From Streptomyces alboniger (GTDB taxonomy: Bacteria; Actinomycetota; Actinomycetes; Streptomycetales; Streptomycetaceae), in the NCBI RefSeq assembly GCF_008704395.1, contig NZ_CP023695.1:4464001-4528000 (forward strand): a stretch of DNA of 64,000 nucleotides, given 5' to 3'. The translations under genes were made by a program, and so were the position numbers. This document shows positions 24,960-33,857 of this stretch, piece by piece; positions within the stretch are counted from its first letter, which is position 1; each line of letters begins with the position of its first letter. The notes beneath the pieces are model-generated. The model ran no database searches and had not been told where the DNA came from. It worked only from the letters and a program-made list of their open reading frames with translations.

Positions 24960-25499
24960 TCAGGGGCGTCGTCGGTGGCGGCGTACGGCGAAGAAGGCCA
25001 GCCCGGCCATGACCGAGAGGGCGGCGGCGGTGATGGTGACGGTCGCCGGGGTCCAGTCGTCGCCCGTGGACCCGGTGGACCCCGTGGCCCCCGTAGCGCA
25101 CTCGGGACGGGGTGTCGCGCCGCCCGCCTCGACCGTCACCCTGCCGTTCGTCCGCGCCTCGTCGGGCGGCACCGGCTGGTCGAAGCGCAGGGTGTGGCTG
25201 CCGGGCTCGGCATCGCAGCGGACCATGGCCCGGCCCTTCCAGGAGACCTTTCCGGAAGGGGCCAGTTTCACCGGCCGCGCGAAGGCGTCGGAATGGACGG
25301 TCACGCGGTGGTCGTCGTCCATCTGGTCCATCAGTTCCGGGTTCAGAACGGACAGCGTGACGCTCTCCCCGGGCGCCACCGAGCCGGGTGTGACGCTGAG
25401 TTGACCCTTTCCGCCCGCCTCCGCGGCGGCGCTCGGAATTCCCGCCAGTGAAAGGGCGAGGGCGAGCGCTCCAGCGGCCGCGGCGAGTTTACGTGGCAT
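24960..25499 (-). CDS. Secreted, C-terminally membrane-anchored protein of unknown function
   Basis: 179 residues. There is a clear Sec signal peptide (MPRKLAAAAGALALALSLAG, cleavage near SAAAEA) and a beta-rich central part (LSVTPGSVAPGESVTLSVL) resembling immunoglobulin-like surface modules. A Thr/Gly/Ser linker (ATGATGSTGSTGDD) leads to a C-terminal transmembrane helix and basic tail RRHRRRP. The topology suggests an exported protein tethered by its C-terminus. There is no LPXTG or LAXTG sortase motif. It is divergent from the protease gene at 25626. Function not recognised. Confidence 0.7.
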   Translation of the reverse strand: MPRKLAAAAGALALALSLAGIPSAAAEAGGKGQLSVTPGSVAPGESVTLSVLNPELMDQMDDDHRVTVHSDAFARPVKLAPSGKVSWKGRAMVRCDAEPGSHTLRFDQPVPPDEARTNGRVTVEAGGATPRPECATGATGSTGSTGDDWTPATVTITAAALSVMAGLAFFAVRRHRRRP

Positions 25500-25625
25500 A
25501 AGGTGCAGTCCTCGGGTTCGGCCGGCCGGCGTTCATTTCCGGTTCGCTGGGTCCGTTCTTTGCGATCTTAACCAGGGGGAGTCTGGACACCCGCCGACCT
25601 CGGGTGTTCCAGCAGAAAGGCAAGA

Positions 25626-27458
25626 GTGCGCATTTCCCGTTGGGCCAGGGCCCTCACCATGGGGATAGGCGGCGGATTGCTCGCCGTATCGGCGGCCGGC
25701 GCTTCCGCCGCGACGCTGGACACGCCACCACCGGGCGCGTCAAAGGACAGTGAAAGCACGGCCGTTCCGAAAGAGAGCGGCGAGAAGTGGGGGGCGGCGG
25801 CCGCGGAGCGGTTCTGGACCGCCGACCGCATGGAGTCGGCGACTCCGCCGGAACCGGTGACGGGGAGTGCGGGGAGCACCCCGGCCGCTTCCACCCCCGT
25901 GTCCGCCACCCCGGCCGCGTACACCGCTGCCGCGCCCGCCGCACCGACCGCCGAGACCGGCTACGCGGGCTCCAAGACCATCGGCGTCCTCTACTTCGTC
26001 GACAAGGACATGTCCACGCACAACTGCACGGCCAGCGTGGTGCACAGTCCCAAGGGCAACCTCATCCTCACCGCGGGGCACTGCGGCAACGGCGACAAGT
26101 ACGCCTTCGTGCCCCAGTACCGCACGGGGAAGACCCCGGCGCAGCAGCCCCACGGCATCTGGGCGGTCGACCGGGTCTTCAGGGACCCGCGGCACACCGA
26201 TCGCGGCCCCGGCTCGGACCTCGACTTCGCCTTCGCGACCGTCAAGCCCGACAGGGAGGGCCGGCAGGTCGAGCAGGTCACCGGCGCCAACACGCTGACG
26301 CGCACGCCCGGTTACCAGGTGGCCGTCACCGTCATCGGCTACCCGTCGGCCAGGAACGCCCCCAGGGACCAGGCCATCAAGTGCCGGGTGAAGACCACCA
26401 GGCTCTCCGGATACAAGCAGCTGCGCATGGAGTGCGGCGGCTTCTACGGCGGCACGTCCGGCAGCCCGTGGCTGATGGACTACGACGAGCGGACCGGGAC
26501 CGGCAAGGTCGTCGGCAACCTCGGCGGCGTCGGCGGCGGCGGGGCGACCGACTCCGTCTCCTACGCGCCGTACTACGACGGCGAGGTGTTCAGGCTCTAC
26601 GACGACGCCGTCAACGACGCCGCCGTGGTCGAGCGGCCCCCGCTGCCCGCCTCGCTCGGCACCGGCGAGACCTGGCAGCACGCCAAGCGCACGGCGAGCG
26701 GCGACTACACCGGCGACGGCAAGGCCGACCTCCTCGTGGTGTGGGACGACGGGGAGGTCACCCTCCGCCCCGGCGACGGCAAGGGCGGCTTCACCGGCGA
26801 GCGCCGCCTGAAGAAGGCCAACGCCACGTGGAAGCACGCCACGACCATCACCGCCGGCGACTTCACCGGCGGCCCGCTCTCCGACCTGATGGTCCGCTGG
26901 TCCGACGGCGAGGTCACCCTGTACCGGGACGTGTCCGCCGACGGCCTCGGCAGGGAGACCAAGCTCGCCGCGGCCCGTTCCGTGTGGGCGCACGCCGGGC
27001 AGATCACCGCGGGCCGCTTCAGCGGGGACAAGCGGCTCAACGACGTGGTCGTGCGGTGGAGCGACGGCGAGGTCAGCCTCTACGCCGACGTGGACGGCGG
27101 CGGCTTCAAGAGGGAGACCAGGCTTCAGCGGGCCAACGCCACCTGGAAGGGCGCCACCCTGCTCACCAGTGGCGACTTCACCGGCAACGCCTCCTGGGAC
27201 ATCGTCGTCCGCTGGACCGACGGCCGGCGCTCCCTCTACCAGGACGTGAGCAAGGGCGGCCTCGGCAAGGAGACTCGGTGGAAGACTTCCGCCGGTCTGT
27301 GGAAGCACGCCAAGGCGGTGACGGCGGGCGCCTTCACCGCCAACGGCCGGCCCGACGACCTGCTCGTGCGGTGGAGCGACGGCGAGGTCACCCTCTACGC
27401 CGACACCACGACGAAGCTCGGCCGGGAGATCAACCTCGTTCCGCCGAAGGTCTCCTGA
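25626..27458 (+). CDS. Secreted trypsin-like serine protease with C-terminal VCBS/FG-GAP-like repeats
   Basis: 610 residues from a GTG start with an N-terminal signal (RISRWARALTMGIGGGLLAV). An Ala/Thr/Pro-rich propeptide-like stretch precedes the protease. The chymotrypsin-fold domain spans about 112-330 with triad His152 (LTAGHC), Asp200 (SDLDFAF) and Ser278 (YGGTSGSPW), closest to glutamyl-endopeptidase-like S1 enzymes. From about 345 to the end, five repeats of ~50 residues occur, each with a GDFTG...D..VRW.DGEV.LY core, as in FG-GAP/VCBS propeller blades. Probable role: extracellular proteolysis with a binding propeller. Pairs head-to-head with the DUF2637 gene end. Confidence 0.87.
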   Translation: MRISRWARALTMGIGGGLLAVSAAGASAATLDTPPPGASKDSESTAVPKESGEKWGAAAAERFWTADRMESATPPEPVTGSAGSTPAASTPVSATPAAYTAAAPAAPTAETGYAGSKTIGVLYFVDKDMSTHNCTASVVHSPKGNLILTAGHCGNGDKYAFVPQYRTGKTPAQQPHGIWAVDRVFRDPRHTDRGPGSDLDFAFATVKPDREGRQVEQVTGANTLTRTPGYQVAVTVIGYPSARNAPRDQAIKCRVKTTRLSGYKQLRMECGGFYGGTSGSPWLMDYDERTGTGKVVGNLGGVGGGGATDSVSYAPYYDGEVFRLYDDAVNDAAVVERPPLPASLGTGETWQHAKRTASGDYTGDGKADLLVVWDDGEVTLRPGDGKGGFTGERRLKKANATWKHATTITAGDFTGGPLSDLMVRWSDGEVTLYRDVSADGLGRETKLAAARSVWAHAGQITAGRFSGDKRLNDVVVRWSDGEVSLYADVDGGGFKRETRLQRANATWKGATLLTSGDFTGNASWDIVVRWTDGRRSLYQDVSKGGLGKETRWKTSAGLWKHAKAVTAGAFTANGRPDDLLVRWSDGEVTLYADTTTKLGREINLVPPKVS

Positions 27459-27467
27459 GCGGGTCTC

Positions 27468-28811
27468 CTACGCGATGTATTCCGCGCCCGCGTCCAGGTC
27501 CTGCTGGTAGCGGGAGCGGAAGTCGCGCAGGTACGGGCGCAGGGTGCTCTCCGTGAGAGGGCCGCCCGCCTGGCCCGTCACGCCGTACAGGTCCATCAAG
27601 TAGAGGCTGAACTGGCGGGCGTTGGGGTAGTCCCCCAGCTCGCTGACGTACTTGCGGAACGCCATGAAGTACGCCTCTTCGCGGCTGATGTCCTCCGGGA
27701 GCCCGAGGATGTCGGGCTCGGGCTCGGCCTCGGGGCCGGCGCCGGTCTCGGGCTCGGGCTCGGGTTCCGTGGGGGCCTGCGGCTGCTGCGCCTCGTGGGG
27801 CTGCTGGGCCGGGTGGGGCTCATGCGTCTCGTCGCCGTGCGGTCCGTGGTCGTCGTAGGGCGCCTGCTCCTCGTACCACTGGTCGTACGGCTCCTCGGGG
27901 GCGTACGACGCGGGGTGCCGGGCGAACCACGGGCTCGTGTGCGGCAGGGCGTCCGGCTCGGGCTGCGGCTCGGGCTGCGGTTCGGGCTGCGGTTCGGGCT
28001 GGGGCTCGGCGCCGGGATCGGGCTGCGGCGCGGGTTCCGGCTGGGGGCGGGGCGCCTGGGGGATCTCCTGCTGCGCGGGCTTCGTCAGCTCCGGCTGCCG
28101 GGGGACCGGGGGGAGCAGGGCCGGTTCGATGCCGGCGGCGGCCAGGCCCGCGGGGGCGGTCTCCGCCAGGGGGACGCCGTAGCGGGCCAGGCGCAGCGGC
28201 ATCAACGACTCCACCGGGGCCTTGCGGCGCCAGGCGCGGCCGAAGCGGGAGCGCAGCCGGGCCTGGTAGACCAGGCGTTCCTGCTCCAGCTTGATCACCT
28301 GGTCGTAGGAGCGCAGCTCCCACAGCTTCATCCGCCGCCAGAGCAGGAACGTCGGCAGCGGCGACAGCAGCCACCGCGTGATCCGTACGCCCTCCATGTG
28401 CTTGTCGGCGGTGATGTCGGCGATCCGGCCCACCGCGTGCCGGGCCGCCTCGACCGCGACCACGAAGAGCACGGGGATCACCGCGTGCATGCCCGTGCCG
28501 AGCGGGTCGGGCCAGGCCGCCGCGCCGTTGAAGGCGATCGTCGCGGCCGTCAGCAGCCACGCCGTCTGGCGCAGCAGCGGGAAGGGGATGCGGATCCACG
28601 TCAGCAGGAGGTCCAGGGCCAGCAGGACGCAGATGCCCGCGTCGATGCCGATCGGGAAGACCACCGAGAAGCCGCCGAAGCCCTTCTTCTCGGCCAGCTC
28701 GCGCACGGCCGCGTACGACCCCGCGAAGCCGATCCCGGCGATGACGACCGCACCGGCGACGACCACCCCGATGAGTATCCGGTGCGTGCGTGTCAGCTGC
28801 ATCGCGGCCAC
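27468..28811 (-). CDS. DUF2637 membrane protein (Spd/SpdB-like)
   Basis: 447 residues. The N-terminal DUF2637 domain has four hydrophobic helices in the first ~130 residues (ILIGVVVAGAVVIAGIGFAG; VVFPIGIDAGICVLLALDLL; TAWLLTAATIAFNGAAAWPD; MHAVIPVLFVVAVEAARHAV). A basic cytoplasmic segment, a long Pro-Glu-Gln repeat (QPEPQPEPQPEP) and a conserved C-terminal helical stretch (YFMAFRKYVSELGDYPNARQ) follow. DUF2637 proteins are common in Streptomyces, often on plasmids near transfer genes. Here the setting is chromosomal and no transfer gene is near. GTG at 28811 chosen for GGGAGGGG seven bases upstream. Confidence 0.8.
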   Translation of the reverse strand: MAAMQLTRTHRILIGVVVAGAVVIAGIGFAGSYAAVRELAEKKGFGGFSVVFPIGIDAGICVLLALDLLLTWIRIPFPLLRQTAWLLTAATIAFNGAAAWPDPLGTGMHAVIPVLFVVAVEAARHAVGRIADITADKHMEGVRITRWLLSPLPTFLLWRRMKLWELRSYDQVIKLEQERLVYQARLRSRFGRAWRRKAPVESLMPLRLARYGVPLAETAPAGLAAAGIEPALLPPVPRQPELTKPAQQEIPQAPRPQPEPAPQPDPGAEPQPEPQPEPQPEPQPEPDALPHTSPWFARHPASYAPEEPYDQWYEEQAPYDDHGPHGDETHEPHPAQQPHEAQQPQAPTEPEPEPETGAGPEAEPEPDILGLPEDISREEAYFMAFRKYVSELGDYPNARQFSLYLMDLYGVTGQAGGPLTESTLRPYLRDFRSRYQQDLDAGAEYIA

Positions 28812-28902
28812 CCGCGAACCCCTCCCTGTTCAGCCTGTATCGGCTCGTTGCGAGCGACAGCCTGGCACATGTGTGCGGACCGCCTGACGGCCGGTACGCC
28901 AA

Positions 28903-28928
28903 GAGCCCGGCCCCATGGGGCCGGGCTC
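28903..28928. terminator. Palindromic terminator between two minus-strand genes
   Basis: A perfect 26-bp palindrome: 12-bp stems 28903-28914 and 28917-28928 with a 2-base centre. It lies 29 bases past the DUF3558 lipoprotein stop, separating it from the DUF2637 gene. Confidence 0.8.
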
Positions 28929-28956
28929 CGTCAACTGCTGTGCCTGTGCGGCTGGT

Positions 28957-29889
28957 TCAGGACTTGGACTTCGGCTTGTCGCCGGCCGACTTGGAGTCGT
29001 CGGCCTTGGAGTCGTCCGCCTTCGGGTCGTCCGACTTCGAGTCCCCCGCCTTCGGGGCGTCCTTCGTCGGCTCGTCCTTCTTCGCGTCGTCCTTCTTCGC
29101 GTCGTCGGTCTTGGGCTTCTCGCTCGAACCGGACGACGCCTTGCCGCCGCCCTCGTTGGCGGAGACGACCGACGCCGCGGCCTCCTTCGCCGCCTTCTGC
29201 GCGGCCTTCGACAGGTCACCGGCGTCGGGGGACTTGTCGCCCGCGAGGCCCGCGCCGTTGTAGTCGATCGTGACGACCGCGTTCTCCACGCGCGTCACGA
29301 ACGTCTGCTGCTTGAAGGTGTCCTTGTCCTTCTTCAGGTCGTACCGCACGAGCGTCGCCTGGTCGCCCACGCCCTGCACCGGCTCCGCCTTGACACCCTT
29401 GGCGTCCTTGATCGCCTGGGCGTCCGCGACCTGCTTGGCGAAGTTGTCCTGCGCACGCTTCGCGCCGCTGCCGAGCGAGGCGTCCGAGTCGAAGCGCATC
29501 AGCGAGACGCGCAGCCAGCGGAACTGGGAACCGTCCACGCCGTTGTTGTCGAGACTGTCCCACGAGCAGCTGCCGCGCAGCGCCGTGTCCGTGGACGTGC
29601 CGGCCTTGCCCTTGTCCTTGGCCTTCGGCACCAGGTCCGCGAGCGTCTTCTTCGACAGGACCTCGCAGGGCTCGGGAAGCTTGCTGTACGCGGCCTTCTC
29701 CACGCTCGCGGGCTTGTCCCCGGGCTTCTTCGAGGCCGAGGCCTTCGAGCCCGTGTCCTTCTTGGCCCCGTCGGAGCCGGAGTCGGAGTCGGAGGAGCAG
29801 CCGGAGGCGACGAGGATCACCGGTACGGCGGCCGCGCAGACGATGATGCGGCTGAGGCGCTGTCGCTGTCGCTGTGCAGGTCGGTGCAT
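28957..29889 (-). CDS. DUF3558-like lipoprotein, copy A
   Basis: 310 residues. A signal peptide ends in a lipobox VASGC (Cys31), so it should be lipid-anchored outside the membrane. The core LPEPCEVLSKKTLADLVP resembles DUF3558, and LRGSCSWDS holds its second conserved Cys. The C-terminal 75 residues are a Lys/Asp/Ser repeat (DDAKKDDAKKDEPTKDAPK), probably flexible. The ATG is preceded by AAGGAA. A diverged paralogue lies directly upstream. Function unknown. Confidence 0.82.
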   Translation of the reverse strand: MHRPAQRQRQRLSRIIVCAAAVPVILVASGCSSDSDSGSDGAKKDTGSKASASKKPGDKPASVEKAAYSKLPEPCEVLSKKTLADLVPKAKDKGKAGTSTDTALRGSCSWDSLDNNGVDGSQFRWLRVSLMRFDSDASLGSGAKRAQDNFAKQVADAQAIKDAKGVKAEPVQGVGDQATLVRYDLKKDKDTFKQQTFVTRVENAVVTIDYNGAGLAGDKSPDAGDLSKAAQKAAKEAAASVVSANEGGGKASSGSSEKPKTDDAKKDDAKKDEPTKDAPKAGDSKSDDPKADDSKADDSKSAGDKPKSKS

Positions 29890-29901
29890 GGTTCCTTCAC
29901 T

Positions 29902-29939
29902 CAGTTCGTCTCGTGACGTCCAGTTCGTCTCGTGACGTC
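29902..29939. repeat. Perfect 19-bp tandem duplication upstream of lipoprotein copy A
   Basis: Two identical 19-base units (29902-29920 and 29921-29939, CAGTTCGTCTCGTGACGTC) lie back to back, 13 bases before the lipoprotein start on the minus strand. They could be a doubled operator or a recent slippage event. Confidence 0.8.
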
Positions 29940-30033
29940 GTCGGGTCCGAGGGGCCACGGTACGCGCATGGGACGGCGGGTGGCTCCGATTCACCGGAGC
30001 CCGGACCCCGCCGGGGCCCGCTGCGGCCGACGG

Positions 30034-31002
30034 CTACTCGTCGAACGCGCCCGCGAGCGACTCGGCCAGTTCCTGCGCCTTGTCCTGCATTTCCTTGCTG
30101 TCGGGGACGTCCGTGCGGCGGCCGGGCTGCTCGTCGTACTCGATGGTCACGATGACGTTGGACGTGCGGAACACCACAGTCACGGTGCGGTGTCGGGTGG
30201 CCGAGGCGGCGGTCGTCAGGGCGTCGTCGAGGAAGGCCTCGTCGCCGAGGTCGTCGAGGGTGCGGGGTTCGAGGCCGGCGGGCGGGGTGGCGGGGGCGGT
30301 GCTGGCCGCCGTGTCGTCCGCGCCGTCCTTGTCGTCCTTGCCGTCCTTCTTGTCGGACTTCTCGGACTTCTCGGGCTCGCCGGACTCCTCGGACTTGCCC
30401 TTGTCGTCGTCGCGGCGCGCGCTCCTGGCGGCCTTTCCGCCCTGGGCCACTCCGCCTTGGGCCTTGTCGCCCGCCGCGTCGTCGGACTCCTTCGCGGAGC
30501 GGGTGCCGGAACTCCCGCCGTCCCCCTGGCCCCCGGGCTCGGAGGAGGCGGGCCGGGAGAGGTCCGCGCCCCGGAGCTTGGTCGCGTAGACCTCCGCGGC
30601 GCGGTCGTCGTCGCTGACCGTGCTGTCGTAGGAGACGACGCGCTCGAAGTCGAGGAGGAGGCGGTGGGAGGCGCCGGACGACTCGACCTTCCAGCTACAG
30701 CCGACGCGCCGGTCGGTGTCGTACGTGACCGTGGGCGTGCCCTCGTACGCCTTCTCGCGCTGTTCGCCGTCGTCCATCTCCTTGAGGCCGGGCAGCATCG
30801 CGTCGAGCGTGCCGGGCTCGACCTCGCCGCAGGGCTCCGGGAGCGTGCGGTACCTGCCGGGCTCGGCGGCGGCGGCCGAGCTGCCGGTGTCGCCCGGCTT
30901 GGAGTCGTCCGACGCGTCGCCCGTGCCGGAGCCTGAGGTGCAGCCTGCGAGCAGCGCCGCGAGCAGCGCGGCGACACCGGGTACGTAGACCTTCCGCTGC
31001 AC
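30034..31002 (-). CDS. DUF3558-like lipoprotein, copy B
   Basis: 322 residues with lipobox LLAGC (Cys21). It shares the layout of copy A: short variable lead, LPEPCGEVEPGTLDAMLPGL, then VGCSWKVES, ending in a beta-rich part (RTVTVVFRTSNVIVTIEYDE). A ~95-residue Lys/Glu/Asp/Ser-rich segment sits before that last part rather than at the C-terminus. The pair is a tandem gene duplication with different placement of the low-complexity region. It is divergent from rtcB. Exported, function unknown. Confidence 0.82.
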   Translation of the reverse strand: MQRKVYVPGVAALLAALLAGCTSGSGTGDASDDSKPGDTGSSAAAAEPGRYRTLPEPCGEVEPGTLDAMLPGLKEMDDGEQREKAYEGTPTVTYDTDRRVGCSWKVESSGASHRLLLDFERVVSYDSTVSDDDRAAEVYATKLRGADLSRPASSEPGGQGDGGSSGTRSAKESDDAAGDKAQGGVAQGGKAARSARRDDDKGKSEESGEPEKSEKSDKKDGKDDKDGADDTAASTAPATPPAGLEPRTLDDLGDEAFLDDALTTAASATRHRTVTVVFRTSNVIVTIEYDEQPGRRTDVPDSKEMQDKAQELAESLAGAFDE

Positions 31003-31183
31003 CGTGATGGCTCCTCTCGTGGGGGATATTCGGTTGCCGCTGGTGGGCGACCGGTGGACACAATGTCTATCGCACGCGCTGCCGTGGACGCCGGTCCGAT
31101 ACCCCTTTCGTTGACCTTGGCTCCGGTATTTGCGCTTCAGATGCTTCTAGGCTTGTAGTGGATTACGGGGGAAAGAGGGCGAT

Positions 31184-32377
31184 ATGTCGTATGTAGAGGT
31201 TCCGGGTGCGAAGGTGCCGATCCGGATGTGGGCGGACCCGGCGTCGGTCGAGGAATCGGCGATGCGCCAGCTGCAGAACGTGGCGACGCTGCCGTGGATC
31301 AAGGGCCTGGCCGTCATGCCGGACGTCCACTTCGGCAAGGGCGCGACGGTCGGCTCGGTGATCGCCATGCAGGGCGCGGTCTGCCCGGCGGCGGTCGGCG
31401 TCGACATCGGCTGCGGCATGTCGGCGGTCAAGACCTCGCTGACCGCCAACGACCTGCCGGGGGATCTGTCGCGGCTGCGATCGAAGATCGAGCAGGCGAT
31501 TCCGGTGGGGCGGGGCATGCATGAGGACCCCGTCGAGCCGGGGCGCTTCCACGGGATGGCGACGGCGGGGTGGGACGACTTCTGGTCCCGCTTCGACGGG
31601 GTCACCGAAGCGGTCAAATTCCGTCAGGAGCGAGCCGCTAAGCAGATGGGAACGCTCGGGTCGGGCAACCACTTCATCGAGTTCTGTCTCGACGAGTCGG
31701 GTTCGGTGTGGCTGATGCTGCACTCCGGTTCGCGGAACATCGGCAAGGAGCTGGCCGACCACCACATCGGCGTGGCCCAGAAGCTCGCGCACAACCAGGG
31801 CCTCGTCGACCGCGACCTGGCCGTCTTCATCGCGGAGACCCCGCAGATGGCGGCGTACCGGAACGACCTGTTCTGGGCGCAGGAGTACGCGAAGCACAAC
31901 CGCGCCCTCATGATGGCGCTCTTCCAGGACGTGGTCCGCAAGGAGTTCCGGAAGGCGAAGGTGACCTTCGATCCGGTGATCTCCTGCCACCACAACTACG
32001 TCAGCGAGGAGCGGTACGACGGGATGGACCTGCTGGTCACCCGCAAGGGCGCGATCCGGGCCGGCGGCGGTGACTTCGGGATCATCCCCGGCTCGATGGG
32101 CACGGGCTCGTACATCGTGAAGGGCCTCGGCAACGAGGCGTCCTTCAACTCGGCCTCCCACGGCGCCGGCCGGCGCATGAGCCGGGGCGCGGCCAAGCGC
32201 CGCTTCTCGACGAAGGACCTGGAGGAGCAGACGCGGGGCGTGGAGTGCCGCAAGGACTCGGGCGTCGTGGACGAGATCCCGGGTGCGTACAAGCCGATCG
32301 AGCAGGTCATCGATCAGCAGCGTGACCTCGTCGAGGTCGTGGCGAAGCTGAAGCAGGTCATCTGCGTCAAGGGGTGA
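31184..32377 (+). CDS. rtcB: RtcB-family RNA ligase
   Basis: 397 residues of the RtcB family, which joins RNA 2',3'-cyclic phosphate or 3'-phosphate to 5'-OH ends using GTP and Mn2+. Metal-site motifs visible: MPDVHFGKGATVGSVI, VGVDIGCGM (Asp74, Cys77), GTLGSGNHFIEF, HSGSRNIGKEL and SCHHNYVSEE. The guanylylated His lies in SASHGAGRRMSRG. Length is normal for the short bacterial form. No archease or rtcA gene lies beside it. Role: RNA repair, or tRNA maturation under stress. Confidence 0.93.
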   Translation: MSYVEVPGAKVPIRMWADPASVEESAMRQLQNVATLPWIKGLAVMPDVHFGKGATVGSVIAMQGAVCPAAVGVDIGCGMSAVKTSLTANDLPGDLSRLRSKIEQAIPVGRGMHEDPVEPGRFHGMATAGWDDFWSRFDGVTEAVKFRQERAAKQMGTLGSGNHFIEFCLDESGSVWLMLHSGSRNIGKELADHHIGVAQKLAHNQGLVDRDLAVFIAETPQMAAYRNDLFWAQEYAKHNRALMMALFQDVVRKEFRKAKVTFDPVISCHHNYVSEERYDGMDLLVTRKGAIRAGGGDFGIIPGSMGTGSYIVKGLGNEASFNSASHGAGRRMSRGAAKRRFSTKDLEEQTRGVECRKDSGVVDEIPGAYKPIEQVIDQQRDLVEVVAKLKQVICVKG

Positions 32378-32385
32378 GCGCGGGC

Positions 32386-32411
32386 CGCCCGGCCGCCGCG
32401 GGGGCCGGGCG
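32386..32411. terminator. Bidirectional terminator after rtcB
   Basis: A 9-bp stem (32386-32394 with 32403-32411) and an 8-base loop, between rtcB and the convergent small gene. Confidence 0.65.
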
Positions 32412-32416
32412 ATCCG

Positions 32417-32662
32417 TCAGGCGCCGCCGTCGCGTTCCGCCGCGTGGCGGGTGCGGGCGGTGGTGAGAGCCTTGTCGAAGTCGCGCTGGGTGTCGTCGCA
32501 CCAGTGGAGCAGGTCGGCGAGGACGCGTTGGAGGGTTTCGCTGGGGCTGTCGCGCCAGCCCTCCTCCGAGAGCGTGTACGCCTGAAGGGCTTCGGCCGCC
32601 CGACGTGAGGCGGCGTCGTGGGGTGAGGCGGCCTCGTGGGGTGAGTTCGGCAAGTTCGGCAT
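32417..32662 (-). CDS. Small hypothetical protein coupled to the SDR gene
   Basis: 81 residues. The ATG overlaps the SDR stop as TGATG, so it is translationally coupled to the SDR. The N-terminus has an internal repeat (SPHEAASPHDAAS) made by a 15-base duplication. The rest is a helical stretch (ETLQRVLADLLHWCDDTQRD) with Trp and Cys. I do not recognise the family. It may be a small helical partner of the SDR. Confidence 0.65.
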   Translation of the reverse strand: MPNLPNSPHEAASPHDAASRRAAEALQAYTLSEEGWRDSPSETLQRVLADLLHWCDDTQRDFDKALTTARTRHAAERDGGA

Positions 32663-33426
32663 CAAAGCTCCCTGTGCACCTTGGTGTTGGAGGCCTGCGC
32701 CCGGGGGCGGACCACCAGCAGGTCGATGTTGACGTGGGGCGGGCGGGTGACCGCCCAGGTGATCGTCTCCGCTACGTCCTCGGCCGTGAGCGGCTCGGCG
32801 ACGCCCGCGTAGACCTTCGCGGCCTTCTCGGAGTCGCCGCCGAAGCGGGTCAGCGCGAACTCCTCCGTCCTGACCATGCCGGGCGCGATCTCGATGACGC
32901 GGACCGGGGTGCCGACGATCTCCAGGCGGAGGGTCTCGGCGAGGACGTGCTCGGCGTGCTTGGCGGCGACGTATCCGCCGCCTCCCTCGTACGTGCCGTG
33001 CCCGGCGGTCGAGGAGAGGACCACCACCGTGCCGTCGCCGCTCGCGGTGAGTGCGGGCAGCAGGGCCTGGGTGACGTTCAGCGTGCCGATGACGTTCGTC
33101 TCGTACATCCGGCGCCAGTCGGCGGGATCGCTCGCGGCGACGGTGTCCGCGCCGAGCGCGCCGCCCGCGTTGTTCACCAGGACGGCGATCTTCTTGAACG
33201 CCGTCGCGAAGGTGTCCACCGCCGCGCGGTCGGTGACATCGAGCGCGTACGCCATCGCGTCGTGCCCCGCGTCGGTCAGCTCGGCGGCGAGCGCCTCGAT
33301 GCGGTCCTTGCGGCGCGCGGTGAGGACGACGCGGTAACCGGCGGCGGCCAGGCCGCGGGCGGTGGCGGCGCCGATGCCGCTGCTGGCGCCGGTGACGATC
33401 GCGATGCGCTTGGCGGCGGCGGTCAT
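32662..33426 (-). CDS. Short-chain dehydrogenase/reductase (classical SDR)
   Basis: 254 residues. NAD(P) motif VTGASSGIGAATARGLAAAG; NNAG in VLVNNAGGALG; catalytic Ser in VVVLSSTAGHG; active site GYVAAKHAEH (YxxxK). The TARRKDR stretch after strand 2 favours NADP(H). It resembles YdfG-type 3-hydroxy acid / serine dehydrogenases, but the substrate is not certain. GAAGGAG precedes the ATG. It forms a two-gene operon with the small protein downstream. Confidence 0.88.
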   Translation of the reverse strand: MTAAAKRIAIVTGASSGIGAATARGLAAAGYRVVLTARRKDRIEALAAELTDAGHDAMAYALDVTDRAAVDTFATAFKKIAVLVNNAGGALGADTVAASDPADWRRMYETNVIGTLNVTQALLPALTASGDGTVVVLSSTAGHGTYEGGGGYVAAKHAEHVLAETLRLEIVGTPVRVIEIAPGMVRTEEFALTRFGGDSEKAAKVYAGVAEPLTAEDVAETITWAVTRPPHVNIDLLVVRPRAQASNTKVHREL

Positions 33427-33521
33427 GGTGCGCTCCTTCGTCGTGGGGCGGGTCCTGGGAGGCCGAAGCGGGCCTGGGCCCGTGATGTTCGTCCGTCCGT
33501 GAGCCAGGATAGGCGGGCCCC

Positions 33522-33857
33522 TCAGCGGGCTCGCGGGGCGTACATGATCACGGCCATGCCCGCGAGGCAGATCAGCGCGCCGACGACGTCCCAGCGGTCG
33601 GGGCGGTAGCCGTCCGCGACCATGCCCCAGGCGATCGAGCCCGCGACGAAGACCCCGCCGTACGCGGCGAGGATGCGGCCGAACTCGGCGTCGGGCTGGA
33701 GCGTGGCCACGAAGCCGTAGACACCGAGCGCGACGACGCCGGCGCCGATCCAGGCCCAGCCGCGGTGTTCGCGAACGCCCTGCCAGACGAGCCAGGCACC
33801 GCCGATCTCGAAGAGGGCGGCGAGGACGAAGAGGAGGGCGGAGCGGGCGATGAGCAT
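33522..33857 (-). CDS. YnfA/UPF0060 family small membrane protein
   Basis: 111 residues with four transmembrane helices, close in pattern to E. coli Ynf[21 protein letters not shown] at the start, a second helix [17 protein letters not shown], and [39 protein letters not shown] later. The family is related to small multidrug resistance proteins and has been linked to efflux of cationic compounds, but no role is proven here. It stands alone, read in the same direction as the SDR. Confidence 0.88.
   Translation of the reverse strand: MLIARSALLFVLAALFEIGGAWLVWQGVREHRGWAWIGAGVVALGVYGFVATLQPDAEFGRILAAYGGVFVAGSIAWGMVADGYRPDRWDVVGALICLAGMAVIMYAPRAR

Noticed and set aside
27468..28811. Integrated plasmid or conjugative element marked by DUF2637
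   Set aside because: No Tra/FtsK-like, integrase or replication gene nearby, and composition is like the rest.
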